Part shown: positions 5,678-12,138 of the stretch, one piece after another
How positions within the stretch are numbered: position 1 is the first letter of the stretch
Layout: each line of letters opens with the position of its first letter
NCBI RefSeq assembly: GCF_001280125.1
Contig: NZ_LGEG01000038.1
Span: 1 to 12,138 of the forward strand
Direction: 5' to 3'
DNA from: Streptomyces sp. NRRL F-6492
GTDB lineage: Bacteria; Actinomycetota; Actinomycetes; Streptomycetales; Streptomycetaceae
DNA: 12,138 nt
The notes under the pieces: model-generated
What the model saw: only the letters and a program-made list of their open reading frames with translations
Database searches by the model: none
What the model was told of the DNA's origin: nothing
Translations under genes and position numbers: made by a program

Positions 5678-7387
5678 CTACCGTCGGGCCGATTCTCCCG
5701 CCCCGGCGCCGGGTGCCGGTACCGAGGACCGGGGGGTGTCGCCTCGGGGGCGGCCGGCGGGCGCCGTGAGGGCGGGGTCGGGCGCGCCGGCGCCCGCGCC
5801 CGCCTGCGGCGCGTCCGGGCCCGCCGGGGTGCGGCCCGGCAGGAACGCGGCGACGACCACCGCGCCGGCCAGGGCGATCGCGGCCGAGGCGATCGCCGTG
5901 ACGTGCATGGCGTCCAGGAAGGCCTGGTACGCGGGGGCGACCAGGTCCCGGCCCGCCGGGCCGAGCTTCTCCGCGACCGCGAGCGTGGCCTCGACGGACT
6001 CGCCCGCCGTGGCCCGCAGCGCCGCCGGCACCCCGTCCAGGTGCCCCTCGATCCCGCCCCGGTACACGGAGGAGAGGACCGAGCCGAGGACGGCCACGCC
6101 GAGCGCGCCGCCGACCTGCCGGAAGGTGTTGTTGATCGCCGAGCCGGAGCCCGCCTTCTCGCGGGGCAGCGCCTGCATGATCGCGACCGTGACCGGCGGC
6201 ATGATGTGCGCCATGCCCGCGCCCTGGAGGAAGAAGACGACTTCGAGGACCCAGACCGGGGTCGAGGCGTCGAAGAGGGCGAAGGCGGCGAGGCCGAGGG
6301 CGACGAGCAGCATGCCGGCGGCGCACACGACCCGGGCGCCGAAGCGCTCGACGACGAGCCGGGCCCGGGGCGCGAACGCCATCTGCGCGACGGCCAGCGG
6401 CAGCAGGAGCAGGCCCGACTGCAGGGCGCTGTAGCCGCGCACGCTCTGGAGGTAGAAGGCCGAGAAGAAGGTCACGCCCATGAGGGCGAAGAAGACGAGC
6501 GCGATCGCGGCGACGGCGGCCGAGAACGCGGGCTTCTTGAAGTACGACATGTCGATGGCCGGGTGGTCGCTGCGCCGCTCGTGCAGGACGAAGCCGACGA
6601 GGACCGCGAGGCCGCCGAGGACCGGGGCGAGGACGGTGACGTCGGTGAAGTCGGCCAGCTCGCCGCCGCGGATGATCCCGTACACGAGGAGGACGAGGCC
6701 GACGACGGAGAGCAGGACGCCGGGCACGTCGACGCGGCCGGGCCTGGGGTCCCGGGAGTCGGGCACGAGCCGGACCATCAGGACGAGGGCGAGGAGTACG
6801 ACGGGCACGTTGACGAGGAAGATCGATCCCCACCAGAAGTGTTCGAGCAGGAGGCCGCCGGTGATGGGGCCGATCGCGATGGCGAGGCCGACGCCGCCGG
6901 CCCAGATGCCGATGGCCTTGGGCTGCTCGTCGCGCTCGAAGACGTTCATGAGGACGGCGAGGGTCGCGGGCATCACGAAGGCGGCGCCGAAGCCCATGAC
7001 GGCCCGGAAGGCGATCAGCTCGCCCGGGGAGCCGGAGAAGGCGGCGAGGGCGGAGCCGATGCCGAAGACGGTGATGCCGAAGAGCAGCACCTTCTTGCGG
7101 CCGAGGCGGTCGCCGAGCAGGCCGGAGGTGAAGAGGAGCCCGGCGAAGACGAGCGTGTAGGAGTTGATGGCCCACTCCAGCTCGCCCTGGGTGGCGCCGA
7201 TGCCGGTGGGGGCGGGGGCGGCGATCGTCCTGACCGCCACGTTCAGGATCGAGTTGTCGAGGACGACGATCAGCAGGCTGAGCATCAGGACGCCGAGGAT
7301 CGCCCAGCGTCGCCGGTGGACGGCCTCGGGGACGCGGGGCCCGGCGGGTACGGCGGGTGCGGTGGGTGCGGTGGACGGCTGTGACAT
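5678..7387 (-). CDS. MFS multidrug exporter, DHA2/EmrB-QacA family
   Basis: A 569-residue membrane transporter with about 14 hydrophobic helices, expected to expel drugs or an endogenous metabolite using the proton gradient. Family landmarks are LDNSILNVA in helix 1 (43-51, the place of LDxTIVNVAL), the loop motif [13 protein letters not shown] (92-104), and motif [21 protein letters not shown] (170-189). A 60-residue hydrophilic segment at about 442-495 precedes the last helix, as is usual for this family. The C-terminal 50 residues after AAFLPGR are Pro/Ala/Gly-rich and face the cytoplasm. The ATG at 7387 gives the usual N-terminus; a longer frame upstream is antisense to panB and is not coding. 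A -10-like TACGCT (minus strand, 7400-7395) stands seven bases before the ATG with no ribosome site, so the mRNA may be leaderless. The gene heads the exporter-tetR operon and is divergent from panB. The substrate is unknown. Confidence 0.93.
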   Translation of the reverse strand: MSQPSTAPTAPAVPAGPRVPEAVHRRRWAILGVLMLSLLIVVLDNSILNVAVRTIAAPAPTGIGATQGELEWAINSYTLVFAGLLFTSGLLGDRLGRKKVLLFGITVFGIGSALAAFSGSPGELIAFRAVMGFGAAFVMPATLAVLMNVFERDEQPKAIGIWAGGVGLAIAIGPITGGLLLEHFWWGSIFLVNVPVVLLALVLMVRLVPDSRDPRPGRVDVPGVLLSVVGLVLLVYGIIRGGELADFTDVTVLAPVLGGLAVLVGFVLHERRSDHPAIDMSYFKKPAFSAAVAAIALVFFALMGVTFFSAFYLQSVRGYSALQSGLLLLPLAVAQMAFAPRARLVVERFGARVVCAAGMLLVALGLAAFALFDASTPVWVLEVVFFLQGAGMAHIMPPVTVAIMQALPREKAGSGSAINNTFRQVGGALGVAVLGSVLSSVYRGGIEGHLDGVPAALRATAGESVEATLAVAEKLGPAGRDLVAPAYQAFLDAMHVTAIASAAIALAGAVVVAAFLPGRTPAGPDAPQAGAGAGAPDPALTAPAGRPRGDTPRSSVPAPGAGAGESARR

Positions 7388-7406
7388 ACCGACCAGCGTA
7401 GGCCCA

Positions 7407-7435
7407 TTTCGATACGAGACCGTCTCGTATCGAAA
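7407..7435. promoter_or_regulatory. Perfect 29-bp palindrome, putative TetR operator
   Basis: The left arm TTTCGATACGAGAC (7407-7420) and right arm GTCTCGTATCGAAA (7422-7435) are exact reverse complements around a single central C. The core CGAGAC-C-GTCTCG has the form of known TetR-family operators. The site ends 20 bp from the exporter ATG and covers the expected promoter region just upstream of the TACGCT -10-like hexamer. The cotranscribed TetR protein is the obvious ligand. Its symmetric sequence would block RNA polymerase for the exporter operon. Confidence 0.85.
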
Positions 7436-7453
7436 AACCTGGAAGAGTCTTTG

Positions 7454-7585
7454 CACGGGCCGCGTCACGGGCCGCGTCGCGGGCCGCGTCGCGGGCCGCG
7501 TCACGGGCCGCGTCACGGGCCGCGTCACGGGCCGCGTCGCGGGCCGCGTCACGGGCCGCGTCACGCGCCTCGTCGCGGGCCCCGT
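7454..7585. repeat. Array of eleven 12-bp tandem repeats
   Basis: Units begin at 7454 and follow every 12 bases with consensus C(A/G)CGGGCCGCGT. Units 1-9 differ only by A or G at position 2 (order A A G G A A A G A). Unit 10 (7562-7573) and unit 11 (7574-7585) are degenerate. The G form contains the 11-base dyad CGCGG-G-CCGCG, and the A form breaks it at one pair. The array occupies most of the gap between the palindrome and the panB leader. All frames through it are open and would give simple repeats such as GRVT or HGPR, but no start or ribosome site supports coding. Together with the palindrome and the structures below it accounts for most of the 345-bp gap at 7388-7732. Confidence 0.9.
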
Positions 7586-7596
7586 CGCACTCCCCC

Positions 7597-7631
7597 GGCG
7601 CTTCACACATTGCGGGGGTGTGAACAGCGCC
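7597..7631 (+). promoter_or_regulatory. Hairpin or inverted repeat in panB upstream region
   Basis: TTCACAC (7602-7608) pairs with GTGTGAA (7618-7624) across a nine-base loop, and GGCGC (7597-7601) pairs with GCGCC (7627-7631) after a two-base bulge. Part of the right side, GTGAACAGCGCCAC (7620-7633), also fits the GTG-N6-GNCAC pattern I recall for Streptomyces Crp sites. It could be an operator, an mRNA leader hairpin or both. No clear panB promoter hexamers are visible near it. Confidence 0.45.
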
Positions 7632-7671
7632 ACTCCGGCCCACTTTCCCGTCCGCCCGCCGAAGTGCCACC

Positions 7672-7713
7672 ATGGATGTGGTCCGGGGACGCCGTGAGGG
7701 CGCCTCGAGATGA
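7672..7713 (+). CDS. Possible 13-residue leader ORF upstream of panB
   Basis: An ATG at 7672 opens a frame reading [13 protein letters not shown] and stops at TGA 7711-7713, five bases before the panB ribosome site. The GAAGTG about six bases upstream is only a weak ribosome site. The ORF is rich in arginine. It could influence panB by coupled translation or ribosome passage. It may equally be a chance ORF in the untranslated leader. Confidence 0.25.
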   Translation: MDVVRGRREGASR

Positions 7714-7717
7714 CAAC

Positions 7718-7723
7718 AAGGAG
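7718..7723 (+). promoter_or_regulatory. Strong ribosome binding site of panB
   Basis: AAGGAG lies nine bases before the ATG at 7733. It fixes the panB start and excludes the much longer in-frame extension through the tandem repeats, which has no comparable site. Confidence 0.85.
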
Positions 7724-7732
7724 CCGTTCACC

Positions 7733-8605
7733 ATGACGCTTCAGGCTGCCCAGAAGCCGCCCGCCGGAAGGGGCGACAGCGACAAGTCGCTCTACGGGGG
7801 GAAGGGCACCCGCCGCATCACCGTCCACGACATCGCCGCCGCCAAGGCCCGCGGCGAGAAGTGGCCCATGCTCACCGCCTACGACGCGATGACCGCCTCC
7901 GTCTTCGACGAGGCCGGGATCCCCGTCATCCTCGTCGGCGACTCGATGGGCAACTGTCACCTCGGCTACGACACCACCGTGCCCGTCACGATGGACGAGA
8001 TGACCCTGCTCTCCGCCGCCGTCGTGCGCGGGACCAAGCGGGCCCTCGTCGTCGGCGACCTCCCCTTCGGCTCGTACCAGGAGGGGCCCGTCCAGGCCCT
8101 GCGCAACGCCACCCGGCTCGTCAAGGACGCCGGCGTCGGCGCGATCAAGCTGGAGGGCGGCGAGCGCTCGCTGCCGCAGACCGAGCTGCTCGTCCAGGCC
8201 GGCATCCCCGTCATGTCCCACCTGGGCCTGACCCCGCAGTCCGTCAACACCATGGGCTACCGGGTGCAGGGCCGCTCCGACGAGGCCGCGCACCGGCTGC
8301 TCCGTGACGCCAAGGCCGCGCAGGACGCGGGCGCGTTCGCGGTCGTCCTGGAGCTCGTGCCGGCCGAGCTGGCCGCCGAGGTCACCCGCTCGCTGCACAT
8401 CCCGACCATCGGCATCGGCGCCGGCGCCGGGACCGACGCCCAGGTCCTCGTCTGGACCGACATGGCCGGTCTGACCGGCGGCAAGGTGCCGCGCTTCACC
8501 AAGCAGTACGCCAACCTCCGCGAGACGCTCGGCGACGCCGCGCGCGCCTTCGCCGAGGACGTCTCCGGCGGGGCGTTCCCCGCCGAGGAGCACACCTTCC
8601 ACTGA
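7733..8605 (+). CDS. panB: 3-methyl-2-oxobutanoate hydroxymethyltransferase (ketopantoate synthesis)
   Basis: This cytosolic enzyme transfers the one-carbon unit of 5,10-methylene-tetrahydrofolate to 2-oxoisovalerate, giving ketopantoate, the first committed step toward pantothenate and CoA. The 290-residue protein has a 25-residue N-terminal extension relative to E. coli PanB and then the complete (beta/alpha)8 barrel. The Mg-binding residues align as D70 (LVGDSMG), D109 (VGDLPFGSY) and E141 (IKLEGG). K139, H163 (SHLGLTPQS) and the probable catalytic base E207 (LELVP) are also present. [18 protein letters not shown] (227-244) is the family's substrate-site signature. The N-terminal extension ([17 protein letters not shown]) is of a kind I expect in actinobacterial homologues. 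It is a single-gene unit: a divergent exporter operon lies upstream and two hairpins follow. No panC or panD is in the window. The identification is secure. Confidence 0.97.
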   Translation: MTLQAAQKPPAGRGDSDKSLYGGKGTRRITVHDIAAAKARGEKWPMLTAYDAMTASVFDEAGIPVILVGDSMGNCHLGYDTTVPVTMDEMTLLSAAVVRGTKRALVVGDLPFGSYQEGPVQALRNATRLVKDAGVGAIKLEGGERSLPQTELLVQAGIPVMSHLGLTPQSVNTMGYRVQGRSDEAAHRLLRDAKAAQDAGAFAVVLELVPAELAAEVTRSLHIPTIGIGAGAGTDAQVLVWTDMAGLTGGKVPRFTKQYANLRETLGDAARAFAEDVSGGAFPAEEHTFH

Positions 8606-8606
8606 T

Positions 8607-8635
8607 CCCGGAAGGCCCTCGTCAAGGGCCCCGGG
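8607..8635 (+). terminator. First hairpin after panB
   Basis: CCCGG (8607-8611) and GGCCCT (8614-8619) pair with AGGGCC (8625-8630) and CCGGG (8631-8635), forming an 11-bp stem with an AA bulge and the loop CGTCA, starting one base after the stop codon. No U-run follows, as is common for Streptomyces terminators. Confidence 0.6.
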
Positions 8636-8664
8636 AAAGGCCCCGAGAAGCCACTGCGGCACCT

Positions 8665-8703
8665 CCGACAGCCCGCCGACATCCCCCATCGGCGGGCTGT
8701 CGG
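8665..8703 (+). terminator. Strong second hairpin between panB and drrA-like gene
   Basis: CCGACAGCCCGCCGA (8665-8679) and TCGGCGGGCTGTCGG (8689-8703) form a perfect 15-bp stem with a nine-base loop. It lacks a U-tract, but its stability suggests an intrinsic terminator for panB. It would isolate panB from the ABC exporter genes that begin 45 bp later. Confidence 0.75.
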
Positions 8704-8748
8704 CCGTCTGTCGGGGCGTTGTCGGTGGCGGCTGGTCTAGTGGGGGCC

Positions 8749-9741
8749 ATGACGCGATCACACACCAACGCCGTCGAGGTACGGGGCCTCGTGAAGCACT
8801 TCGGCGAGACGAAGGCCCTCGACGGGGTCGACCTGGACGTCCGGGAGGGCACGGTCCTCGGGGTCCTCGGTCCCAACGGCGCCGGGAAGACCACCCTCGT
8901 CCGCTGTCTGTCCACCCTGATCGTCCCGGACGCCGGGACCGCCACCGTCGCCGGTTACGACGTGGTGCGCCAGCCCCGGCAGCTGCGCCGCACCATCGGC
9001 CTCACCGGCCAGTACGCCTCGGTCGACGAGAAGCTGTCCGGCTGGGAGAACCTCTACATGATCGGGCGGCTGCTCGACCTCTCCCGCAAGGACTCCCGGA
9101 CCCGCGCCGACGAGCTCCTGGAGCGCTTCTCGCTCACCGAGGCCGCCAAGCGGCCCGCGATGAACTACTCGGGCGGCATGCGCCGGCGGCTCGACCTGGC
9201 CGCCTCGATGATCGGGAACCCGGCCGTCCTCTACCTGGACGAGCCGACGACCGGACTCGACCCCCGCACCCGCAACGAGGTCTGGGACGAGGTCAAGCGG
9301 ATGGTCTCCGAGGGCGCCACCGTCCTGCTCACCACCCAGTACATGGAGGAGGCGGAGCAGCTCGCGAGCGAGCTGACCGTCATCGACCGCGGCAAGGTCA
9401 TCGCCAACGGCAAGGTCGACGACCTCAAGGCCCGGGTCGGCGGCCGCACCCTGAAGGTGCGCCCGGTGGACCCGGCCGACCTGCCCGCCATGGCCGCCGC
9501 GCTCCGCGAGACCGGTCTCGACGGCGTCGCCGGCGCGACCGTCGTCCCCGACGAGGGCGCGCTGTACGTGCCGATCCTCGCCGACGAGCAGCTGACCGCC
9601 GTCGTGGCCCTGCTGGGCGCGCGCGGCTTCGGCATCGCCCACATCGGCACCCACCTGCCCAGCCTGGACGAGGTGTTCCTGGCGATCACCGGCCAGAAGA
9701 CGACCGTGTCCGACGCGCTTCCCGAGGAGGTCGCCGCATGA
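8749..9741 (+). CDS. ABC exporter ATP-binding protein, DrrA family
   Basis: A 330-residue ATPase subunit that powers the membrane partner encoded next. Walker [10 protein letters not shown] is at 41-49, the Q-loop at Q88 ([19 protein letters not shown]), the signature [14 protein letters not shown] at 140-153, and Walker B with catalytic glutamate in [13 protein letters not shown] (160-172). The switch position usually held by histidine is Q197 ([13 protein letters not shown]), which I recall as typical of the daunorubicin-resistance DrrA branch. The C-terminal 100 residues form the DrrA-type accessory domain, ending with [13 protein letters not shown]. The ATG at 8749 has only a weak GGGGG ahead of it; a TTG at 8719 is less likely. 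The 3' end contains a perfect GAGGAGG for the next gene. Family members export anthracyclines, glycopeptides, lipids or self-made antibiotics; this substrate cannot be told. Confidence 0.94.
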   Translation: MTRSHTNAVEVRGLVKHFGETKALDGVDLDVREGTVLGVLGPNGAGKTTLVRCLSTLIVPDAGTATVAGYDVVRQPRQLRRTIGLTGQYASVDEKLSGWENLYMIGRLLDLSRKDSRTRADELLERFSLTEAAKRPAMNYSGGMRRRLDLAASMIGNPAVLYLDEPTTGLDPRTRNEVWDEVKRMVSEGATVLLTTQYMEEAEQLASELTVIDRGKVIANGKVDDLKARVGGRTLKVRPVDPADLPAMAAALRETGLDGVAGATVVPDEGALYVPILADEQLTAVVALLGARGFGIAHIGTHLPSLDEVFLAITGQKTTVSDALPEEVAA

Positions 9742-10607
9742 GCACCGCCACCACGACCACACCGCTCTCCAAGACCCCCGCGAACGCCCCGGACGAGGGC
9801 ACGGGCCCGGCGCGGGCGCTGCCCGGCGAGGGCCGGATCGGCCTGCGGGCCAACCTGCGCCACATCGGCGCCCTGGCCCGGCGCAACGCCCTCCAGATCA
9901 AGCAGGACCCGGAGTCGATGTTCGACGCCGTCCTGATGCCGATCATCTTCATCCTGCTGTTCGTGTACGTCTTCGGCGGCGCGATCGCCGGCAAGGGCAA
10001 CAACGACGCGTACGTGAACTACGTGACGCCCGGCCTGATGGCGATGATGGGCATGAACATCGCCATGGCCGTCGGAACCGGCATGAACGAGGACTTCAAG
10101 AAGGGGGTCATGGACCGGTTCCGGACGATGCCGATCGCCCGGTCCTCCGTCCTGATCGCCAAGATCGTCGTCGAGGTCGGCCGGATGCTGATCGCCACCG
10201 CGATCCTGCTCGGCATGGGCTTCCTGCTCGGCATGGAGATCAAGACCTCGGTCCTCGACCTCTTCGCCGCGATCGGCCTGTCGGTGGTCTTCGGCGCCTC
10301 GCTGATGTGGATCTTCATCCTGCTCGGCCTCACCATGAAGACGAGCCAGGCGGTCCAGGGCGTCGCGATGCTGGTCCTGATGCCGCTCCAGTTCGGCTCC
10401 TCGATCTTCGCCCCGCCGACCTCGATGCCCGGCTGGCTGGAGACCTTCACCGACTACAACCCGCTCTCCAACCTCGCCGACGCCGCGCGCAACCTCGTCA
10501 ACGGCGGTCCGGTCGCCCACTCGGTGTGGATGACCCTCGGCTGGTCGGTGCTGATCACGGTCGTCACGGCGCCGATCGCGGTCGCCAAGTTCCGCAAGAA
10601 GACCTGA
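9738..10607 (+). CDS. ABC-2 type exporter permease, DrrB family
   Basis: A 289-residue membrane subunit paired with the DrrA-type ATPase. The ATG overlaps the stop of the upstream gene as ATGA, and GAGGAGG (9724-9730) stands seven bases before it, so the two genes are translationally coupled. A hydrophilic N-terminus of about 60 residues is followed by about six hydrophobic helices (roughly 62-82, 96-116, 146-166, 174-198, 207-224 and 263-283). Between helices 2 and 3 lies the ABC-2 coupling motif MDRFRTMPIARSSVLIAK (125-142), thought to contact the ATPase. FAPPTSMPGWLETFTDYNPLSNLADAAR (224-251), before the last helix, is also typical of DrrB proteins. The Thr-rich first 20 residues are less conserved-looking. 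The gene ends 23 bp before a convergent regulator gene. Confidence 0.93.
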   Translation: MSTATTTTPLSKTPANAPDEGTGPARALPGEGRIGLRANLRHIGALARRNALQIKQDPESMFDAVLMPIIFILLFVYVFGGAIAGKGNNDAYVNYVTPGLMAMMGMNIAMAVGTGMNEDFKKGVMDRFRTMPIARSSVLIAKIVVEVGRMLIATAILLGMGFLLGMEIKTSVLDLFAAIGLSVVFGASLMWIFILLGLTMKTSQAVQGVAMLVLMPLQFGSSIFAPPTSMPGWLETFTDYNPLSNLADAARNLVNGGPVAHSVWMTLGWSVLITVVTAPIAVAKFRKKT

Positions 10608-10617
10608 GTCGCGGGAC

Positions 10618-10630
10618 ACCCCCAGGGGGT
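10618..10630. terminator. Small GC hairpin between convergent genes
   Basis: ACCCC (10618-10622) and GGGGT (10626-10630) form a short stem with a three-base loop, filling the gap between the drrB-like stop and the stop of the convergent regulator, which begins at 10631. It could act in both directions, but it is short and lacks U-runs. Confidence 0.4.
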
Positions 10631-12138
10631 TCAGGACTCGGCGCGCTCTCTGATCGCGTCGGCGGCGCGACCGAGCAGGGCGGCGGCCTCTTCCAGCGAG
10701 AGGCCGCCGCCCTCGGCGCGTGCCGCCCCGAACTCCGCGTCGCCGAGCACGGACCGGGCGAGCGCGGTGGCCCGCTCCAGCTGTTCCCGTTCGGTCGGCG
10801 GCGGCAGGTGCTCCGCCGGGAGCAGTCCGTCCCTGGCCCCGAGCAGGACCGCGCCGGTCCGCGCCTCCGGTCCGCCGAGTCCGGCCAGCGCCCAGGCGGC
10901 GATGATCAGGTGCATCGCCGGCATCTGCGGGCCGATCATCATGGACAGCGGGCCGAGGGAGCTCTCGTACGCCTCCCTGGCGAGGGCGAGTCCGGAGTCG
11001 TACCGCCCGTCCAGGACGTCCAGCCAGCCGAGGACGCCGAGGGTGAAGCCCTTGAAGAGGGCGAGGGTGTCCGAGTCGAACTCCCCGAGGAGCGCGTGGA
11101 GGTGCTCGCGGGCCTCGTCGGTGCGTCCCGCGCGGCCGAGCGCCACGCCGAGGAACATGCGGGCGCCGACGCGGGGTTCGTGGCCCAGGCCGTGGTCGTC
11201 GGCCAGGATCTCGCGCAGGATCGCCTCGCCCTCGGCGGGCCGTCCGGACTCGATGAGCGTGCCGGCGTACCGGGCCCGCAGGAGCAGCACCTGCGCCTGG
11301 GCGCCGATCCGTTCGGCGTGGCCGATGGCGGCGGTGAAGTCCGCGGCCGCCCCCTCGAAGTCGAGGAGCCGCTCCTTGGCCTCCGCGCGGGAGGAGAGCG
11401 CCTCGGCCGCGCCCCAGGCGTCGCCGAACCGTTCGAAGATCTCCAGGCTCTCGTCGGCGTCGGCGATCGCCGCGGCGGCCCGGTCGCCCCGGTTGGCGAG
11501 CATGTTGGCGCGCAGCTGGAGGATGTTGGCGAGGTCCCAGTCGTAGCCGTGGCGGCGGCAGGCGTCGACGGTGGTGTCGAGCCGCTCGCCGAGCCGGCCG
11601 GCCTCCCCGATCAGGAGGACCGCGAAGACGGCGAAGGAGCCGGGCAGCCGGCAGGACTGGGGCAGGCCGGGTTCGTAGTCGGCGGTCATCTCGCGCAGCC
11701 GCCGCACCCCCTCGGGGGTGGTCCAGCGGCCGGTGTCGTGGCTCATGTTGATCAGTTCGACGAGCCGCACCCCGCGCCGGGCCTCCCGGCGCTGCTCCTC
11801 GGAGAGCGGCGGCGGCGCGGCCGTGCACGGCTCGTACAGGGGGACGACGGGGGCGGCGGGCGCCGCGAACGGGTCGGGTCCGAGCGCGGCGGCGGCCGCG
11901 GCCCAGTACAGGGCGTCGGTGCGCAGGTCGCGCAGCTGCCAGTACCAGAGCAGGGAGTGGACGAGGACGAGCGCCTCGTCCTCGTCGCGGGCGTCGACGG
12001 CCCGGCGCAGGGCGGTGCGGAGGTTGCCGTACTCGGTTCCGAAGCGGGCGATGGCGGCGACCTGCCCCGGCCCCCGCAGCTCCGGATCGGTCCGGCGCGC
12101 CAGCTCCCGGTAGTACGCCAGGTGCCGCCGCTCCACCT
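10631..12138 (-). CDS. C-terminal TPR region of AfsR/SARP- or LuxR-type large regulator (cut by right edge)
   Basis: About 501 residues of a larger protein are present; its N-terminus lies beyond the window. The visible part starts with RRHLAYYRELARRTDPELRGPGQVAAIARF and YGNLRTALRRAV, a segment that follows the NB-ARC ATPase in AfsR/SARP regulators and in large LuxR-family regulators. The rest is a helical tetratricopeptide-like array with many Ala/Leu/Arg repeats (for example DADESLEIFERFGDAWGAAEALSS, AAADFTAAIGHAERIG, GRPAEGEAILREIL, GRTDEAREHLHALLGEF). Residues around GARDGLLPAEHLPPPTEREQLERA near the end also recur in this class. Such proteins sense signals through ATP hydrolysis and TPR contacts, and often control antibiotic genes. 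No DNA-binding domain is in view, so SARP-type (N-terminal) and LuxR-type (C-terminal) cannot be fully separated. The absence of a LuxR helix-turn-helix at the C-terminus favours an N-terminal DNA-binding or no DNA-binding form. Confidence 0.8.
   Translation of the reverse strand, partial: VERRHLAYYRELARRTDPELRGPGQVAAIARFGTEYGNLRTALRRAVDARDEDEALVLVHSLLWYWQLRDLRTDALYWAAAAAALGPDPFAAPAAPVVPLYEPCTAAPPPLSEEQRREARRGVRLVELINMSHDTGRWTTPEGVRRLREMTADYEPGLPQSCRLPGSFAVFAVLLIGEAGRLGERLDTTVDACRRHGYDWDLANILQLRANMLANRGDRAAAAIADADESLEIFERFGDAWGAAEALSSRAEAKERLLDFEGAAADFTAAIGHAERIGAQAQVLLLRARYAGTLIESGRPAEGEAILREILADDHGLGHEPRVGARMFLGVALGRAGRTDEAREHLHALLGEFDSDTLALFKGFTLGVLGWLDVLDGRYDSGLALAREAYESSLGPLSMMIGPQMPAMHLIIAAWALAGLGGPEARTGAVLLGARDGLLPAEHLPPPTEREQLERATALARSVLGDAEFGAARAEGGGLSLEEAAALLGRAADAIRERAES

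Noticed and set aside
7454..7585. The 12-bp array as a CRISPR or plasmid origin iteron set
   Set aside because: Units are directly abutting with no spacers, and no Cas or replication initiator gene is nearby.
7451..7732. In-frame N-terminal extension of panB through the 12-bp repeats
   Set aside because: It would start at TTG without a ribosome site, while AAGGAG and ATG at 7733 give the expected PanB N-terminus.
8733..8740. TGGTCTAG upstream of the DrrA-type gene as a DasR site
   Set aside because: Only the left half of TGGTCTAGACCA is present; the right half (TGGG) does not match.
7388..8761. 458-codon upstream extension of the EmrB/QacA-type exporter frame, antisense to panB
   Set aside because: Low stop frequency in GC-rich DNA; the known family N-terminus starts at 7387, and the extension is antisense to panB and crosses the operator and repeats.
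9231..11828. 865-codon minus-strand frame across the ABC genes and the regulator
   Set aside because: Composition is arginine/aspartate shadow sequence antisense to secure ABC genes and out of frame with the regulator.

Overview
This window is very GC-rich actinobacterial DNA, most likely from Streptomyces. The support is strong G/C bias at third codon positions, GTG starts, DrrAB-type and EmrB/QacA-type exporters, and an AfsR/SARP-style TPR regulator. The species cannot be told from the sequence. The gene order looks like ordinary chromosome: no transposase, integrase, CRISPR array, tRNA or rRNA is visible. The first ~60 bases are almost only C/G homopolymer runs and may be a poor-quality contig end.

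Layout. (1) 1-303, minus: 5' part of a DUF998-like membrane protein, running off the left edge. (2) 439-2202, plus: glutamine-dependent NAD+ synthetase (nadE), probably with a leaderless GTG start. (3) 2168-3439, minus: a 12-TM DHA1 (AraJ/CmlR-like) MFS exporter whose 3' end overlaps nadE by 35 bp. (4) 3579-4601, minus: a membrane-anchored endonuclease/exonuclease/phosphatase (EEP) protein. (5) 7387-4791, minus: an EmrB/QacA-type MFS exporter followed 32 bp later by a TetR regulator that carries an unusual repetitive N-terminal tail. (6) 7388-7732: a long divergent intergenic region with a perfect 29-bp palindrome beside the exporter start, an 11-unit array of 12-bp repeats, a hairpin and a possible 13-codon leader ORF. 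(7) 7733-8605, plus: panB, with two hairpins after it. (8) 8749-10607, plus: a DrrA/DrrB-type ABC exporter pair with a 4-bp ATGA overlap. (9) 10631-12138, minus: the C-terminal TPR part of an AfsR/SARP or LuxR-family regulator, cut by the right edge.

Functional reading. Two housekeeping cofactor genes (nadE for NAD+, panB for pantothenate/CoA) are interleaved with three exporter systems (DHA1, DHA2 and ABC-2). The exporter-tetR pair is the clearest regulatory circuit. The palindrome has the form of a TetR-family operator and lies 20-48 bp from the exporter start, so the regulator probably represses its own operon. The drrAB pair and the AfsR-like regulator converge on a small GC hairpin.

No clearly new multi-gene system is visible. 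The least explained structures are the 12-bp repeat array between the exporter operon and panB, and the seven-residue (21-bp) repeat array that forms the tail of the TetR protein.
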